From: Umbelopsis isabellina
Taxonomy: Eukaryota > Mucoromycota > Umbelopsidomycetes > Umbelopsidales > Umbelopsidaceae
DNA: 64,000 nt
Direction: 5' to 3'
Assembly: GCA_016758905.1 (NCBI GenBank)
Contig: JAEPQZ010000001.1
Span: 1,824,634-1,888,633, forward strand
The notes beneath the pieces are model-generated. The model did no database searches, was not told the DNA's origin, and saw only the letters and a program-made list of their open reading frames with translations. The position numbers and the translations under genes were made by a program. Below are positions 34,610 to 47,077 of this stretch, piece after piece; the stretch's first letter is position 1; every line of letters begins with the position of its first letter.

Positions 34610-36724
34610 TTAAGCTTTAACAGAAATGGTATGGTTCTTTCCACCCTGAACATTCTGTATATACCAATAACTATCGTCCTGAGTAACATTGTAGCCAGTG
34701 GATGTACTATTATTTTGCAGGATAACTGTGTTGTCTAGGTACACTGATGCTGTTCTAGAACCTGTATTCTTGGGTACACCGATGACACCTGTTGTTGAAC
34801 TTGGGCTAGATACCCAGCTTGAAAAGCTGCCATTGGATGCAATCTCCCAGCCAGCCTGGAAGGTACCCAGACTGTCTTGGAAACCAGTTTGTGCCTTTGA
34901 AAGTCCAGAGCCAATTGCATGAGGAACAAATTGCCACGTCTTTCCAAGTGGGGTAGTTGGCTCCAGACCAGCAACAGTGAACGTTAACCACGCTGTGGGA
35001 CCAGTAGACCATCCATGAGCCAAACTAATGTAAGCATCAGCATTGCCAGGATAGGGAGCATAGTGTAAGCTGCCGTCTTTATTATAGCCTTCGACAGTTG
35101 AAGCATTGCTCCATGTATTCAACATATAGCCCCATTGTCGTCTAAGAAGCTCCATTCCAGCAGAAGCATTTCCTGGGTTTGCAAGGAAATGTGCCTCTAT
35201 TTCGAAACCGCTGATGAATGGCGAGATCACTCCATTTCCTTCTTCTCCAACAGCCCCGTATTGATTCCAATTTTTCTGAAGCTTTTCGGAGATAGAAGGT
35301 TTGTATGTGTCGTTTGCAAGATCAAAAACCACAGCCATGGAATTACCATCTTGTGGATGTACTGTAGTACCTGGTGCAGTATTGTCTTTGAATAGACCCG
35401 CAGAAGAATCCCACAATAAATTGTTGGCTGCCTCCTTAACATTGGCCGCAATCGCTGTCCAGTTCTTACTAACGTCAGTATTATTTGAACCGACTGCCAG
35501 AGCCAACTGTGCGCCGGTAACAAGAGACCGATAAAACAAGGCATTGACTGCAATGTTTTCACCTCCCTGTCCAACTCTACCCCAGTCTTGAGTATTTGTG
35601 CCGTTGTACAAGTGGTGAGATGAGATTTGTTGCAGCGAGTAGTCCATGGCTTTCAAATAAGACGGCCAATTTTGGGTCAACCAGGAGACATCGCTGCTGT
35701 ATTGGTAATAGTTGAAAATATCAATGATACCATGTAAATGATATGTGTCAGAATAGCCATCACTTGTCATGGGTGGACCAACGAACGGAAGCAAGCCATT
35801 TGAGTTCTGTTGGTATATGATCGAATCCAGTCCATTTCTCATTGTGAGCATACGATCACTACCAACCGAGGATACGAATTCAACCATGGATGAGAGACTG
35901 TAATCTCCACTCCAAACACTTCGATCACGTTTTGCGCCATCAACAAGGACTTGGTCAGAGGCAGATAGGGGCAGAACGGTAGCATTGTTGAACCATAATC
36001 CGGTAGAAGCATCAGGGATTGACGCAGATGCTCGCGCTTGATGTGCTCCAATTTCGCAAAGCTGAATAGTGTAAGCTCCGGCATACCAGACACGGTTGAC
36101 TAAATCATCATCGCAATAAAAGTATCCAGAATATGCTTGTAGCTGATCATCAGGGACTACAGGTGCTCCAGAGTAATACAATGATACCGATGAAATTTGA
36201 ATTGATGTTGTGGCAGATGCATTTGGAGAAAGAGAGATAGTTAGGTAACGGAAACCGCCTCGGACACGCTCAGGAGGCAAAGTATAGCTTTGATTAGATG
36301 TAACAAGAGGAAATCGTCCATCATTGTCATCAAAGCTGGTCGAGTTATCGGATTCTACACCTATGAATTGCTCAGATTCAGAAAATGCTAAACCAAGGAG
36401 TCCATCGTCCTGGTCAGATTTGTCGCCACTTGCAATGACATTGGTGCCGTAATTCAAGCTGATCAGACCAGCGGTTTCTTGTCCAAAATCCAGGGTAATA
36501 ATGGCATTAGGACCAGACAGAACAGCGCCATTACTATTCCATGAACTGACGGAAACATTGCCAGATGAGGAGTGAACTGATACTGGCGTCAGTGTTCTAT
36601 TTGCAGGTGAATTGTTGTATTTCTCCCATGGCCCAGGGAACGGAACTTGTGTACCAGCTCCTGCGGTTAATCCACTTAAAACTGCTGCTAGTACCACTAC
36701 AACAGCTAATGATTTCGAAATCAT
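34610..36724 (-). CDS. secreted alpha-L-rhamnosidase-like glycosidase (GH78-type six-hairpin)
   Basis: A single exon of 704 aa. The first 23 residues are a signal peptide (MISKSLAVVVVLAAVLSGLTAGA), so it is an extracellular enzyme. An N-terminal beta-rich region (to about residue 200) precedes the (alpha/alpha)6 barrel. Diagnostic stretches are DDLVNRVWYAGAYTIQLC, the catalytic-region VDGAKRDRSVWSGDYSLSS, YCDDDLV and the helix-rich repeat with YSDTYHLHGIIDIFNYYQY. More than ten N-X-S/T sequons are present, consistent with secretion. GH78 enzymes release terminal L-rhamnose from plant or microbial glycans, but the fungal subgroup is poorly characterised and the true substrate is open. Intronless over 2.1 kb. 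A TATAAAT element lies about 50 bp upstream of the ATG. Next to the Dps gene on the same strand. Confidence 0.88.
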   Translation of the reverse strand: MISKSLAVVVVLAAVLSGLTAGAGTQVPFPGPWEKYNNSPANRTLTPVSVHSSSGNVSVSSWNSNGAVLSGPNAIITLDFGQETAGLISLNYGTNVIASGDKSDQDDGLLGLAFSESEQFIGVESDNSTSFDDNDGRFPLVTSNQSYTLPPERVRGGFRYLTISLSPNASATTSIQISSVSLYYSGAPVVPDDQLQAYSGYFYCDDDLVNRVWYAGAYTIQLCEIGAHQARASASIPDASTGLWFNNATVLPLSASDQVLVDGAKRDRSVWSGDYSLSSMVEFVSSVGSDRMLTMRNGLDSIIYQQNSNGLLPFVGPPMTSDGYSDTYHLHGIIDIFNYYQYSSDVSWLTQNWPSYLKAMDYSLQQISSHHLYNGTNTQDWGRVGQGGENIAVNALFYRSLVTGAQLALAVGSNNTDVSKNWTAIAANVKEAANNLLWDSSAGLFKDNTAPGTTVHPQDGNSMAVVFDLANDTYKPSISEKLQKNWNQYGAVGEEGNGVISPFISGFEIEAHFLANPGNASAGMELLRRQWGYMLNTWSNASTVEGYNKDGSLHYAPYPGNADAYISLAHGWSTGPTAWLTFTVAGLEPTTPLGKTWQFVPHAIGSGLSKAQTGFQDSLGTFQAGWEIASNGSFSSWVSSPSSTTGVIGVPKNTGSRTASVYLDNTVILQNNSTSTGYNVTQDDSYWYIQNVQGGKNHTISVKA

Positions 36725-38181
36725 AGAGTCGTAGATAGCTTTTTTTCATATATGTAATGAAAGATCAAATCATTTATATCTGAGTATGGATGGTCAAAGC
36801 GGTTTTTCGTAAACCTAAATGTGCTTGAAGATTCCGTTCGTTCGCAAGGCTTTGCCATAGTAATTATGTCACATACAGGAAACATGAGTTACTTGGTAGT
36901 GCAGCATACAACTTAGCGCACTTCTAGCGGACCCCACATTATTACAAGGAACAAATTGAAAGCTTATTTACAGTGGGAACCCGATGCTCCTCGGCCATTA
37001 TATTACATTACCTAATATGGGGTAATTACCAGGACGAACATGGTAAGTTGAAAATTCCATTGAATTAACAATAGCGAATGAGATCATATATAACAGGAAG
37101 TAATATAGAGATAGAGTAGTTGAATCGTCCTCACAAATCAATCTGCATCGTTCGGTGAAATACTTCAGTCCTTATTACCTTACACGACGTGAATATTAAT
37201 ATGCATTGTACCGCCAATTAGCTCCAGCGCGTTGGTGGACAAAGTAAAGCTTTTACATAATCATGCTATTGGCAATTAGCATGCTTGTGGTATCACGAAC
37301 TAAATTCCTGTATATAATAATAGTACGCATATTTCATGAACAATTTATCGCAGGGCTAACGAGGGCTGCGAGAAAATTTATACACAATGCTCTGCCACAG
37401 GAATACCTGCAATATAGTCTAGATTTATATGCACGGAATCGAATTGTCCACATCATTCCTTTGGGTGTGGCTGTATAATGTCAGACTTTATGTTTTCCCG
37501 CCAACTCATAGGATGTGCTATTTCTTTCCTGGTGTACATGGGAACTGGGAAACAAATGTTAGGACAAACCCCGTTACTGCTAATATAATGCTAGTTATTT
37601 TACCTCTTCTTTTTGTTCTTCCGTCATAGACTATAAATTGTTGTCATGATCACTTATAAAATCAAAAGCAGACTATGAGCAATGTTCTAATGTCATATAT
37701 TAGTTGCACCACTGAATCATAGATATCAAGTATCTACAATATGCACGCAAAAAATGATAAATTCTCATGTAGATTGACAAATAGATAACTTTCCAGCACA
37801 GGTATCAATTTACTATGGCAATATAACATATAATACGGAGATGATATCGATGTATCGTCACTTAGAGATCAAGTATATTGTCGTTTACTTATTTTGTGAT
37901 AGGTTTTTGTGCGCTGTTAATTCCATTTCTACTGAACGTCAAGACTATTATCTTTAGATTTATGCTGCGAGATAGTACGTCTTTTTTTTTCTTTTTTTTC
38001 TTTTTTCCATAGCGTAGCTATCATAACTGTCACTTGTGTAAGCCTTCCTAGGACTGCGCGATCTATTTCATGGCAGAAATGACTTGGCGACTTGATTTTA
38101 ATGAGAAAATTCAAGGCACTGAAAAAAATCAACTTGTCACAGTTCCACAGCAACTTCTTTTTGCTGGCCAACAGGATCAAA
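36725..38181. other. AT-rich intergenic region
   Basis: About 1.45 kb between the divergent GH78 and TFIP11 genes. Frames at 37263-37478 and 37429-37629 have no recognisable content. A poly-pyrimidine tract (37980-38006) lies before TFIP11. Nothing else is supportable. Confidence 0.5.
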
Positions 38182-40537
38182 ATGTCTCGCCGTCGCCAGG
38201 GACTCATGGAAGGATCCGATTCGTCCGAAGAAGAGGACACAGAACACAGAGCCAGCTTCAACATAAGCGACCGCGATCTGGAGGAAGAAATGCAAGGATT
38301 TACAGGACAACGAAAGCGGCGCAAAATGACAAAGGAAGAGGCCATGTTAGGCGTGTGGGCTGACGACGACGAGGACGGCAGTGCCCCAGCTTCACCAGCG
38401 CAACCAGGTCGTCCCAAATTCTCCAGCGGCATCAACTTTACAGCTTCACGGGCGGAATCTCCACTGTCAAGGACACAATCGCCTCAATCTAGAAACGAAT
38501 CGCCAGAACCTTCAAATCGGCCAGGATTAGGTGGCGGTGCCAGTCATTCTATGGCTGCAAGAAATCCCAGTTTTCAAAAGGCATCGATGACACCTCCACC
38601 AGTACACAAGGAGTTTGCAAAGTTTGCGTCCCACGGTACTGGGTTCGGTATGAAAATGCTTCAAAAGATGGGTTGGCAAGTAGGCAAAGGTCTGGGTGCC
38701 GAAGGAGAAGGTATTATCAACCCGATCGAAACCAAGCAACGGCCTACCAGAATGGGTATTGCATTCAAAGGTTTTGATGAGCGAACGAAGCAGCATAGAG
38801 AAGAAGCAGTCAGAAAGGGTGAAGCAGCTTCTGATGAAGAGATGGCCGAAGCACCAGTCAAATCTAAAAAGAGAAGAGACGCTTGGAAAAAGGATGCTCT
38901 TTCACCAAGTGAAGATAGAATCGCTGAACCTGCTAAGCCAAGAAAATCCAAGGTTGTGTATAAGACTGCCAATGAAATCATCAACGAGGCTGCCATCACT
39001 GAGCCAGTACCTCAAAAAATCATCGATATGACTGGCCCAGCGGCTAGAGAGATTTCATCTATATCCCAGATACGATCTCAGTCTCCAACTATGATGGAGA
39101 CCTCCACACGATTGCCAGAATTACGACATAATCTTCGTCTAATATCAGACTTGTCGTTATCGGATTTAGATCATTTAACACGAGAAAAGCGTTTGGCGGA
39201 AGCACGAGCTCAAAACTTGGAAGTTGAAAAGCAACAATTGGAACAGCGAATTGAGTCTGATAGTACTGAAATGCAGAGAATTGAAGAGCTGAAGAGGATA
39301 GGATTGGAAATCCAAGCAATTTCTAAAAGTGCATTGGCAACTGGCGCATTTGAGCAAGGAGATATCACTGCTCTTTTTGGAGAGCATTTCAAATTGTTGG
39401 AGACCCAATACTCCCAGGAATATAAGTCTTTCGGGCTTGATTCTTTGGTTGTTTCAGTATGGGCTCCTATCATGAAATATGGTTGCGCCAGATGGGATGT
39501 ACTCAGCAATCCTACATGGTCCGCCGATTTGGTATCTCGATGGCGTCGACTTTTACCTTGTAACGGCGAAAACGATGGTATGCAAAGAAGCGGCGACGAT
39601 TATATGGATATGGATGATGGAAACCATATTAGGCAGCGCAATGGAAGACGAAATGTTGGAAACGACGCTACGCTACTCATGACTCCTTACGAATCAATGA
39701 TGTTTTCAATATGGCTCCCCAAAGTTCGCAGTGCTATAAAGTAAGCATAAATGTTGTGAAGCTTGAATCTGTAATGTATGCATAGACTAACGACTTCATC
39801 TTAATTTTAATAGTAATAATTGGAATCCAAGGGAACCTGATCCTATCATCCAGTTACTTGAGGCTTGGACTCCACCTGTCTTACCTCTCTTCATTTACGA
39901 AAACATCATCGATCAGCTCATTTTACCCAAGCTTTCCAAAGCAGTTTCCGATTGGGATCCTCGGAACGACCCTGTACAGATACATACTTGGATCCACCCA
40001 TGGCTACCATCGCTCAAAGCTTGGAGACTTGCTCCCATATTTACCAGCATTCGCCAAAAGCTTTCTGTCGTTCTGCGACAATGGCATCCATCCGATGAGT
40101 CAGCTCTTCACATTTTGCAGCCCTGGAAGGATGTATGGGATGCAAACCCAATGGAGAAGCTGATTATCAAGTCTGTTTTACCTAAACTCACTCAGGTTAT
40201 GCGTACTGAATTCATCGTTAATCCTCGCGAGCAAAATTTGGAGCCATTCGTGTGGTGTTTGGCTTGGAAAGACATGATGTCACCAGTTTTGCTCGGTCAG
40301 CTTCTTGAACATGAGTTCTTCCCCAAGTGGTTGGATGTACTTTACCGATGGGTTACCCTTGACCCCAAGACCATCAACTGGGACGAAGTCTCGCAATGGT
40401 ATTCCTGGTGGAAGCAAGTGTTTGCTTCATATGGAGTTGATGAAAATCCGCTAGTGAAAGCGGGATTCCGACAAGGACTAGAGCTGATGCATAGAGCTTC
40501 CAGTGGCGAACAAGTAGAGAATCCTGCCAAGTCATAG
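38182..40537 (+). CDS. TFIP11 (NTR1): G-patch spliceosome disassembly factor (TFIP11 / Ntr1 family)
   Basis: Two exons (38182-39740 and 39814-40537) give 760 aa. The protein activates the DEAH helicase Prp43/DHX15 to release intron-lariat spliceosomes in the nucleus. The N-terminus (MSRRRQGLMEGSDSSEEED, then RASFNISDRDLEEEM) matches the TIP N-terminal domain. The G-patch is at about residues 155-200 (GTGFGMKMLQKMGWQVGKGLG). A Lys/Arg-rich linker and a coiled coil (about 340-400) follow. The C-terminal half is the GCFC domain (WNPREPDPIIQLLEAW, HPWLPSLKAW, DEVSQWYSWWKQVFAS). The frame stays open 30 codons upstream of the chosen ATG, but family alignment starts at MSRRR. It is convergent with RRP12, 278 bp between stops. 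Confidence 0.95.
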
Positions 40538-40815
40538 AACAAAAAGAAAACGAGATGATCGAGAATAATGTAATTTTAATAAAACCCTTAGCTGTACTCT
40601 CAGCAATTTTTTCGAACTGCACTTTTAATCGCAATTTTACGGAACATGTATTAATCCGTTGATTGAGACCAGACACACATACGGAAAGGTCAATATGATA
40701 ATAGTTGCTTTTATAAAAGATATTCTATGGCGGAAATGATGTTGGGATGTACAATGCAAGTGGAAAATAGCAGATATTAAACGCATGGTGCTATCAAGAA
40801 CAATAAAATCTTTTT

Positions 40816-43800
40816 CTACTTTCTGTATTTGCCGGTAAAAGTCATACCAGGGCCATGTCTGCCCTTCTTCTTGGTAATCTTGCTGAGCGGCACATAAGCG
40901 TGAGGATCTGCCTTACCCTTAACTTTGACATCACCACCGGCACGCTAAAGAGATGGAATGATTAGTGGCCATATCAATATACATATTAGCTTAACAATGG
41001 TTTGCAGCTTACCTTTGATCGATATTCTTTACCGATAACATCCATCTTACGTTCAATCTTCTTCTTGCTTCTCTTTTCTTTATCATCTACCTCCATGATA
41101 TCATCATCAAACATACTCTGGTTGCCTCTCTTCTTGAACTTGATCTTATTTCCTTGACCTCTAACGAAGCCATCGGCACTGTTCTGGGCTTGCATGTAAT
41201 AGTTCTCAGCTTCATTTTCTTCACCGTTGCCAGCTTCAGCCTTGGTTGGCTCATCATCAGAATCGTTGATGACAAGTCTTCCATCATCACCAGATTGGAA
41301 GGCTTCAGCTCGGGAGGTTGATCGTTGAGCCAAAGTCTTTCTCTGTTGAGGCTTGGATGCTAGAAATTTGGAAAAGTATTAGTAAGGTGTAAAAAGATAA
41401 TGGGTTTGTTATGTAAGTGATACTTGCATGAAATGCGACCAAGAGCAGTGCGGTCGAGGAAATCAAGTGGGCCATCTCCATCTTCACGAATGTAAGCTTC
41501 GGTCACCATCTTGGCTTTCTTAGATCTCTTGTCTTGTTTGCCAGAACTTTCTCTAACGCCTTCCATATTGTCATCATCAGAATCTTCGATTTCACTTTCG
41601 CTACCGTAAACAGCCTCTTCATAAGCGTCTGAGCCAGTTCTGACAGTCTTAGCTTGGCGTGTGGTGGTTTCAACCTCCTCGTCTTCATCCTCCTCTCCTC
41701 TGTTGGCGTTCTTAGCGCGCTTGGAACGATCACGGCGCTTCTTGATGTTAGTGACCAGTCTCTTGTCATCTTCAGGAACCAGTTCAGCCACCTGGTCATA
41801 TCCAAATGAGCGAATCAAACGCTCAAAGATATGACGCACCTTGGACTTGAAGTGACTCTTATGTTGCTTGTTACAGTTCAATAAACCTCCAATGACGGTA
41901 GGAAGATGTTGTCCAATGACCATGCTATCCATGGTGACAATGGCAACCTTGACGAAACCAAGAGCAGATTTAACAACTTCACGATTGTTTGAGTTGACAA
42001 AAACTTCCACTGTATCCAAGAGTTCGAGCAAAAGTTGTGACGGTAACATTTCCTTGAACTCAAAGAACAGTCTGGAGAGGGCAGTGATAGTAGCGCTAAT
42101 CATGTGTGCAGTTGATCCAGCAAGACCAGCGGTGACCATGGTGAAATATTCGGTGATATTGGCATCGACATCAGGCGCAGTTGCGTCCATACCTTCAATC
42201 TTGCTGTTGACTACCTTGCCTCCTTCCTTCATTTTGTTGCCCATCTCGACAAGAAGATTGAAAGCAAAACCGCGAGTCTTTTCATTGACTTCCTTAGTGG
42301 CCAATACAGCCTCTGATAAGATAGAAGGAATCAAATGAAGATCATTGGTAGGCAGAATATGAACAATATTTCCGAGAGCCTTGATTCTGTCTTTCTTACT
42401 AGAGACAGCACAGGTTATAGTGCCTTCCAACACTCTAGTTTGCAAGGTCTCGATGTTCTTCTTCAAAACTTGAGTGCCGACTTCGCAGCTAGCAAGATGG
42501 TTGATGACCTTGTATGCTTTCTTTTGTAAGATGGGTGCATCCTCTTTGCTAATCAAGGCGGAAGTAACACCATTGTACAGAAGCTCTGCTGATTGAAAGT
42601 CCAAGAAAGGAATCATTACAATAGCAAGATCCATCATGGTATGGGACATGGGTGGGGGGATAGATGGATCACTAACAGCTGGTGTAGTCTCAGGATTGGC
42701 AAGGGCTTCTCCGAGTAGAGTAACAACCTTCTTGAAAGTATTATTGATGTCCTCAGCAGGAGAAATTTGAAGGTATGCTTTGATGACTTCAGCGAGGAAG
42801 CCACGATACATGGGTGGTACCTGACTGTAAACGTTGAAAAAGACAGCAAGGTAGTTGACAGAGAACTGGCTCATGTGCTTCAAGTTACGTTCAGCGTCAG
42901 ATTTAGTGATACCATAAGCTTTCTTGAGATCTTCGTCAGAAGCAGCTGAGGTAGTAAGAGTTTGATTTTTCTGCACAAGGAACTGCAAAGCCTGTGATAC
43001 AGTTGGACGAAGGTCTGGCTGAGAATAGAGCACTGAGCTGAATCGTTCAGCAACAGTGTTATCGAAAGCAGTTCGTAAATCATATGGCAAGTCGCAGAAA
43101 CCAGTGATCATGCTCCAGATTTGGTTCACCAAAGTTTCGTAAACCTTGGCTTGCAAATCCAATCCTTGTGAAGCAAAGGTTTCAGACTTCTGGGACAATC
43201 GGTCGGCCATAGGGATAAGTACATTGACAAAGTAAGCCAACGAGGTGTTTGTGGTGTACTTGATAAGAAGAGGTAGCAAGAAAGCACGACCAATGCTTCC
43301 ACTGGAAGATGGGGACTCAAGATTCAATGGCAAGATGTTCAAAAATGCCTCTGGTCCCATAGTTGCAATAGCAGCTCCCAAAGTCTTATCAAGCTGTTCT
43401 TTGTATGTTTCCTGTGCTGAGAGACGCAAATCTCCAAGAAGGGAAAGACATTGTTGAAGCAAAGGGGATGACATGCGATGAAGTCGGCGGAAAAGTGCTT
43501 GAACAATAGTCATTACATGAACCCAAGACATTTGATATCTGATGCCCAAGCCATTCTCAACAGTTCCAATGATATGGTGTAGTGGGGTATTGTTTGCTTG
43601 TTGAGCTTCAGCAATCATGTTGTCAGTGATACAGTATTGAATGAGCACACTGAGGCAACCAGCAATGATAGCATGGTTGTTGGAAGCTACTTCCAAATCC
43701 TGGAAGATGATGGGGAATACATTGACGATTTCAGAAGCACACAAATCTGCGTTGATTTTGGCGAAGGCAGGATAAGCCTTGGTGATGACCATTAACCAGG

Positions 43801-44993
43801 TTGGCAGCAGACGGTCGTCAATGCCAGCTGGTTTGAGCTCGCAAAGAGATCGCAACAGTTGAGCAAATTTTTCATCATCAAATGAAATACTTTCTGCTGA
43901 GAAAAGAGCTTCAAAAACCTCAAATGATGCTTGCGTGAGATAAGGGTTGTTAAATTTAGGAAGATGAAGGAGCATTTGGCAGAGAGAAACAAATTGTGAT
44001 GATGGCCAGAATGGAACAATGGACTTCAAAAGTGCCAAAAGCTTTTGAGCAGCATTTTGATCTGTTTTGGTTGCCTCTTTCAACACTTTCAAAGTGAAGT
44101 CTGCAGTCAAGTTAGAAGCGGGGTGTTGCACAGTTGGCGGAGGTGGGCTGGCCAATATGGTCTTGACAGCATCTTGAGCACGCTTGCGTGACTATGATAT
44201 GAAGGTTAGTGATGAGATCGCTGTATCCCTAAAAAAAAAAAGGCCAATGTATCTTACCTTTGGCTTTCCGTCTACACTCATCAACAAAAGAGCTTGGTAA
44301 GCTTTCTTGGTAACAATTTGATTCCACACTGATCCATCCTGTGCAATCAACAAAGGTTCAATACATCCAACGGTAGAACGAACAACAGGCTGATCTTCTG
44401 CGTCTTCTTCCATTGCTGCTATCAAAATGGGCAAAACATCTGTGTATTTTTGGCGAAGAACGGATTGAGGAAGTCTACAATCATATCATATCATGTCAGT
44501 ATGCTGTATTATATTCTTCATCGCTGTGATCAATACATACTCTGGGAACACTTGGTCCAAAAGATACAAAAGGCATCCTCTGGTTTGAGGAGATCCGGCA
44601 CTTGACTGCAAAGCTGCCATCTATCGTGATAAGGCTCTGTTAGAACCACACTGTAGGATTCTTCCTATCTAACTCAATAAATCTTAATTACCATTGCTGC
44701 AAAGTAGCCGGTAGGTGTTAGCGGCGCATTTTGCTCTGCTAAAGCCTAAATATGATCAAGATAACCTGAGGTCAATAACTTTTGTACATATGATCAATTC
44801 GTCGTTACAGGAATAAATCTTACTTCTTCAATAGCTATGAGAGTTCCAGCATACTGTATTTGGAAATCAAACCATTAGCAGAAGTCGAATGACACAGTAA
44901 CCATAAGGAATATTGCAAGGCTTGACTGACCTGCTTCTGATTCTCGAGTTTGGAATTAATCTGTGTCCTGATTTTACTGAACTTTGCCTCCAT
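40816..44993 (-). CDS. RRP12: ribosome biogenesis/export HEAT-repeat protein RRP12
   Basis: Eight exons: 44993-44931, 44853-44824, 44745-44692, 44620-44541, 44474-44258, 44191-41428, 41359-41013, 40944-40816. They sum to 3684 nt, or 1227 aa. Rrp12 is a nuclear/nucleolar HEAT-repeat factor for 40S and 60S maturation and export. The N-terminus KIRTQINSKLENQKQ, the NUC173-type region, and the lysine- and acid-rich C-terminus with EDGDGPLDFLDRTALGRIS and KKKGRHGPGMTFTGKYRK are characteristic. The joint of exons 6 and 7 only keeps frame with a GC donor (GCAAGT at 41427-41422) and an AG at 41361-41360, giving GRISSSKPQQRKTL. The first four introns are crowded within 450 bp. RRP12 shares a 283-bp divergent promoter region with VPS17. 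Confidence 0.96.
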
Positions 44994-45276
44994 ACTGGTC
45001 AACTTCTTTCTATAGTATGAAAAGACGGTGGTTGTGTTGTTAAAATTACAAGTTGGAGGTTTGAATTGTCCAATGGCTTGTAAGTCTTTACGAACGACGA
45101 TCAGTTACTAGATCTCGAAACACTTTTTTTTTTTTTTCTTTAACAAAATTTTTGGGCCCCGCTCATTTTTGCAGGTGCTTTATGTGACTGTCATTTATCG
45201 CCAGAAGTGGCGATTTTGACATCTCCGGAGTTTCACCTGCTTCGCTTCCTCTCGGTCACTCGCCGCACAACACCTA
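44994..45276. promoter_or_regulatory. bidirectional promoter region RRP12 / VPS17
   Basis: 283 bp between divergent start codons. It contains a long T-tract (about 45125-45139) followed by a GGGCCCCG block. Poly(dA:dT) tracts of this kind keep promoters nucleosome-poor in fungi. No TATA box is obvious on either side. Confidence 0.5.
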
Positions 45277-46937
45277 ATGGTAGACTCGGAATTCGTGCTA
45301 TTAACGTTAAGAAAGGTTGATAGAAACCGTAAAGATGCTCTTTTTATATATAACATGGAGGTAAATTACCGAGTCGTACCTCTTTGCCTTTGTAAACTCC
45401 TCACCAACTTTTGTTCGCACAGTCAAACTTGCGAAGTTATCAGCATAAAACTGGTAGAGGCGAACGGACATACTCTGAGTTCGAGCGTTTAGCAACACAT
45501 CTCACCTTGGTACATGAAGACTTGTTTGTGCCAGCGTTACCAGATATGACCGTGTCGGTCATCGCGGGGCAGCGCCCCGAAGATGAGGACAAGTTGTTGC
45601 TTGCACGTATGCAGCGGTGGATTAATCTAATAACCAGCCATCCCGTCTTCAAGTACAGCGATTTAGTTAAAGAGTTTGCAGAGAGTGGTCAAGGTGTAAG
45701 TTGAAATTGACAAGGTGTAGCCAAGCTTCCAAAGAAGACCATTACTGACTCTACGTCATATAGTTTATGCCTACAGTAAAGCCTCAATCGTTTCATCGAC
45801 ATCCTTCTCGGTTTCAGCTCATGAAGGGAGGATTGGGGCTGTCCGGTGGAGCCCCGGCAGACGTGGACAATGAATATATTTCGCTGACCAACCAAATACA
45901 AGCCTTCAGTCAGGGCTTGCAAGCAGTATCCAAAGCTGTCCAAGCCAACTTTAAATGCAGAAAAGGTAGAGTAGCTATCTCATATTTTTGCATTATTGTT
46001 GACAAGAAAGCTCAATTTGATATCTTAGCGTTGTCGACGAGTTACTTGGAATTGGGCAATAAAATGGGCACGTTTTCGGAAAAGGAAAATAATGCAATAA
46101 TCCAAAAGTAGGTTACCAGCCAATTCTGAGTCCCGCTGTAAAGCAATTAATGAGGCTAATCACATTGTCTGCAGCAGTTATAGGAGAATGGCGGATGCTT
46201 TACAGGAATGTGGGGAACTGCAGCGACCACAAGTGAGTGAGCGGTATATACGAGACTTGGGAAATGGACTCTAGAGTATTAAACAGATGCAAATTTATAG
46301 GCTCAAGCTGAAAATGCGCTACTCACTGACGCAGTTGCTTACCAGACCAAAAACGCTCAAATTGCAAAAGTAAGTAATATTGCTGCATATGATTTATTTA
46401 TTGAATATATTGACTAATAATTTACAGGACGCGTTGGATGCACGGCTTGCGGGTATATCGCAGCACCACGAATCAACAAAAACCACAGAGTCTAAACTCA
46501 AGACAATGAACAAACTCAAGGCTTCTAATTCAATTAAATCCGCTCGAGTGAATGACGCCATTGAGGATATGCAAGAGGTTTGTTATTTTGCTGTTATATC
46601 ATCAAATGCAACCAACTCCATGAATGCTGAAGAGAGTCGTTCATAGGCAAAGGCACAGGAGCAAGAGGTTTACCGACGATGTGAAAAGGTGAATCTAAAC
46701 CTAAAAAAGGAGCTCAGCGGACGATATAAGACCCAAGTCACCGAGGATATCACCAAAACACTAGCAGATTATGTTAAAGCTCAAATACAGTATGAGAGAC
46801 AGATGTTGCAAAAATGGGAAGGTCTGCAACACTCTCAAGGCATGTCTGTCAATCGCACGTCTAGATGGAGAGAAGGATCGATTGAAGGAAGAATAGATGA
46901 GCGGAAGGCTGCAGCATTACTAGGCACAGCTTCCTAA
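45277..46937 (+). CDS. VPS17: retromer SNX-BAR subunit VPS17
   Basis: Eight exons: 45277-45360, 45423-45695, 45764-45965, 46029-46107, 46175-46232, 46301-46369, 46428-46577, 46647-46937. They sum to 1206 nt, or 401 aa. With Vps5 it forms the membrane-bending dimer of fungal retromer, which recycles sorting receptors from endosomes to Golgi. An N-terminal PX domain (ERTYSEFERLATHL, FVPALPD, ARMQRWINLITSHPVF) is followed by a BAR coiled coil. Fungal Vps17-type landmarks are DAIEDMQEAKAQEQEV and YVKAQIQYERQMLQKWE. The first exon supplies the first PX strand (VLLTLRKVDRN). It is shorter than many fungal Vps17 proteins because the usual disordered N-terminal extension is missing; an extra 5' exon is possible. 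The third intron (45966-46028) is 63 nt and open in frame. Confidence 0.88.
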
Positions 46938-47077
46938 GTTATTAATGAACAATAATAAGCCTTATATCTCCTTTTCCATAAAAAACATGGCTTGCAATCA
47001 ATGAATTTCAAAATTTTCAATTACCCCATTGTCGTACAAGCTAGACCATTCTCTTTCACTCTTTCCAGCAGTAGTAA

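Noticed and set aside
38092-38181. 30-codon N-terminal extension of TFIP11
   Set aside because: Family alignment begins at MSRRRQG; the extension is unlike any TIP N-terminus.
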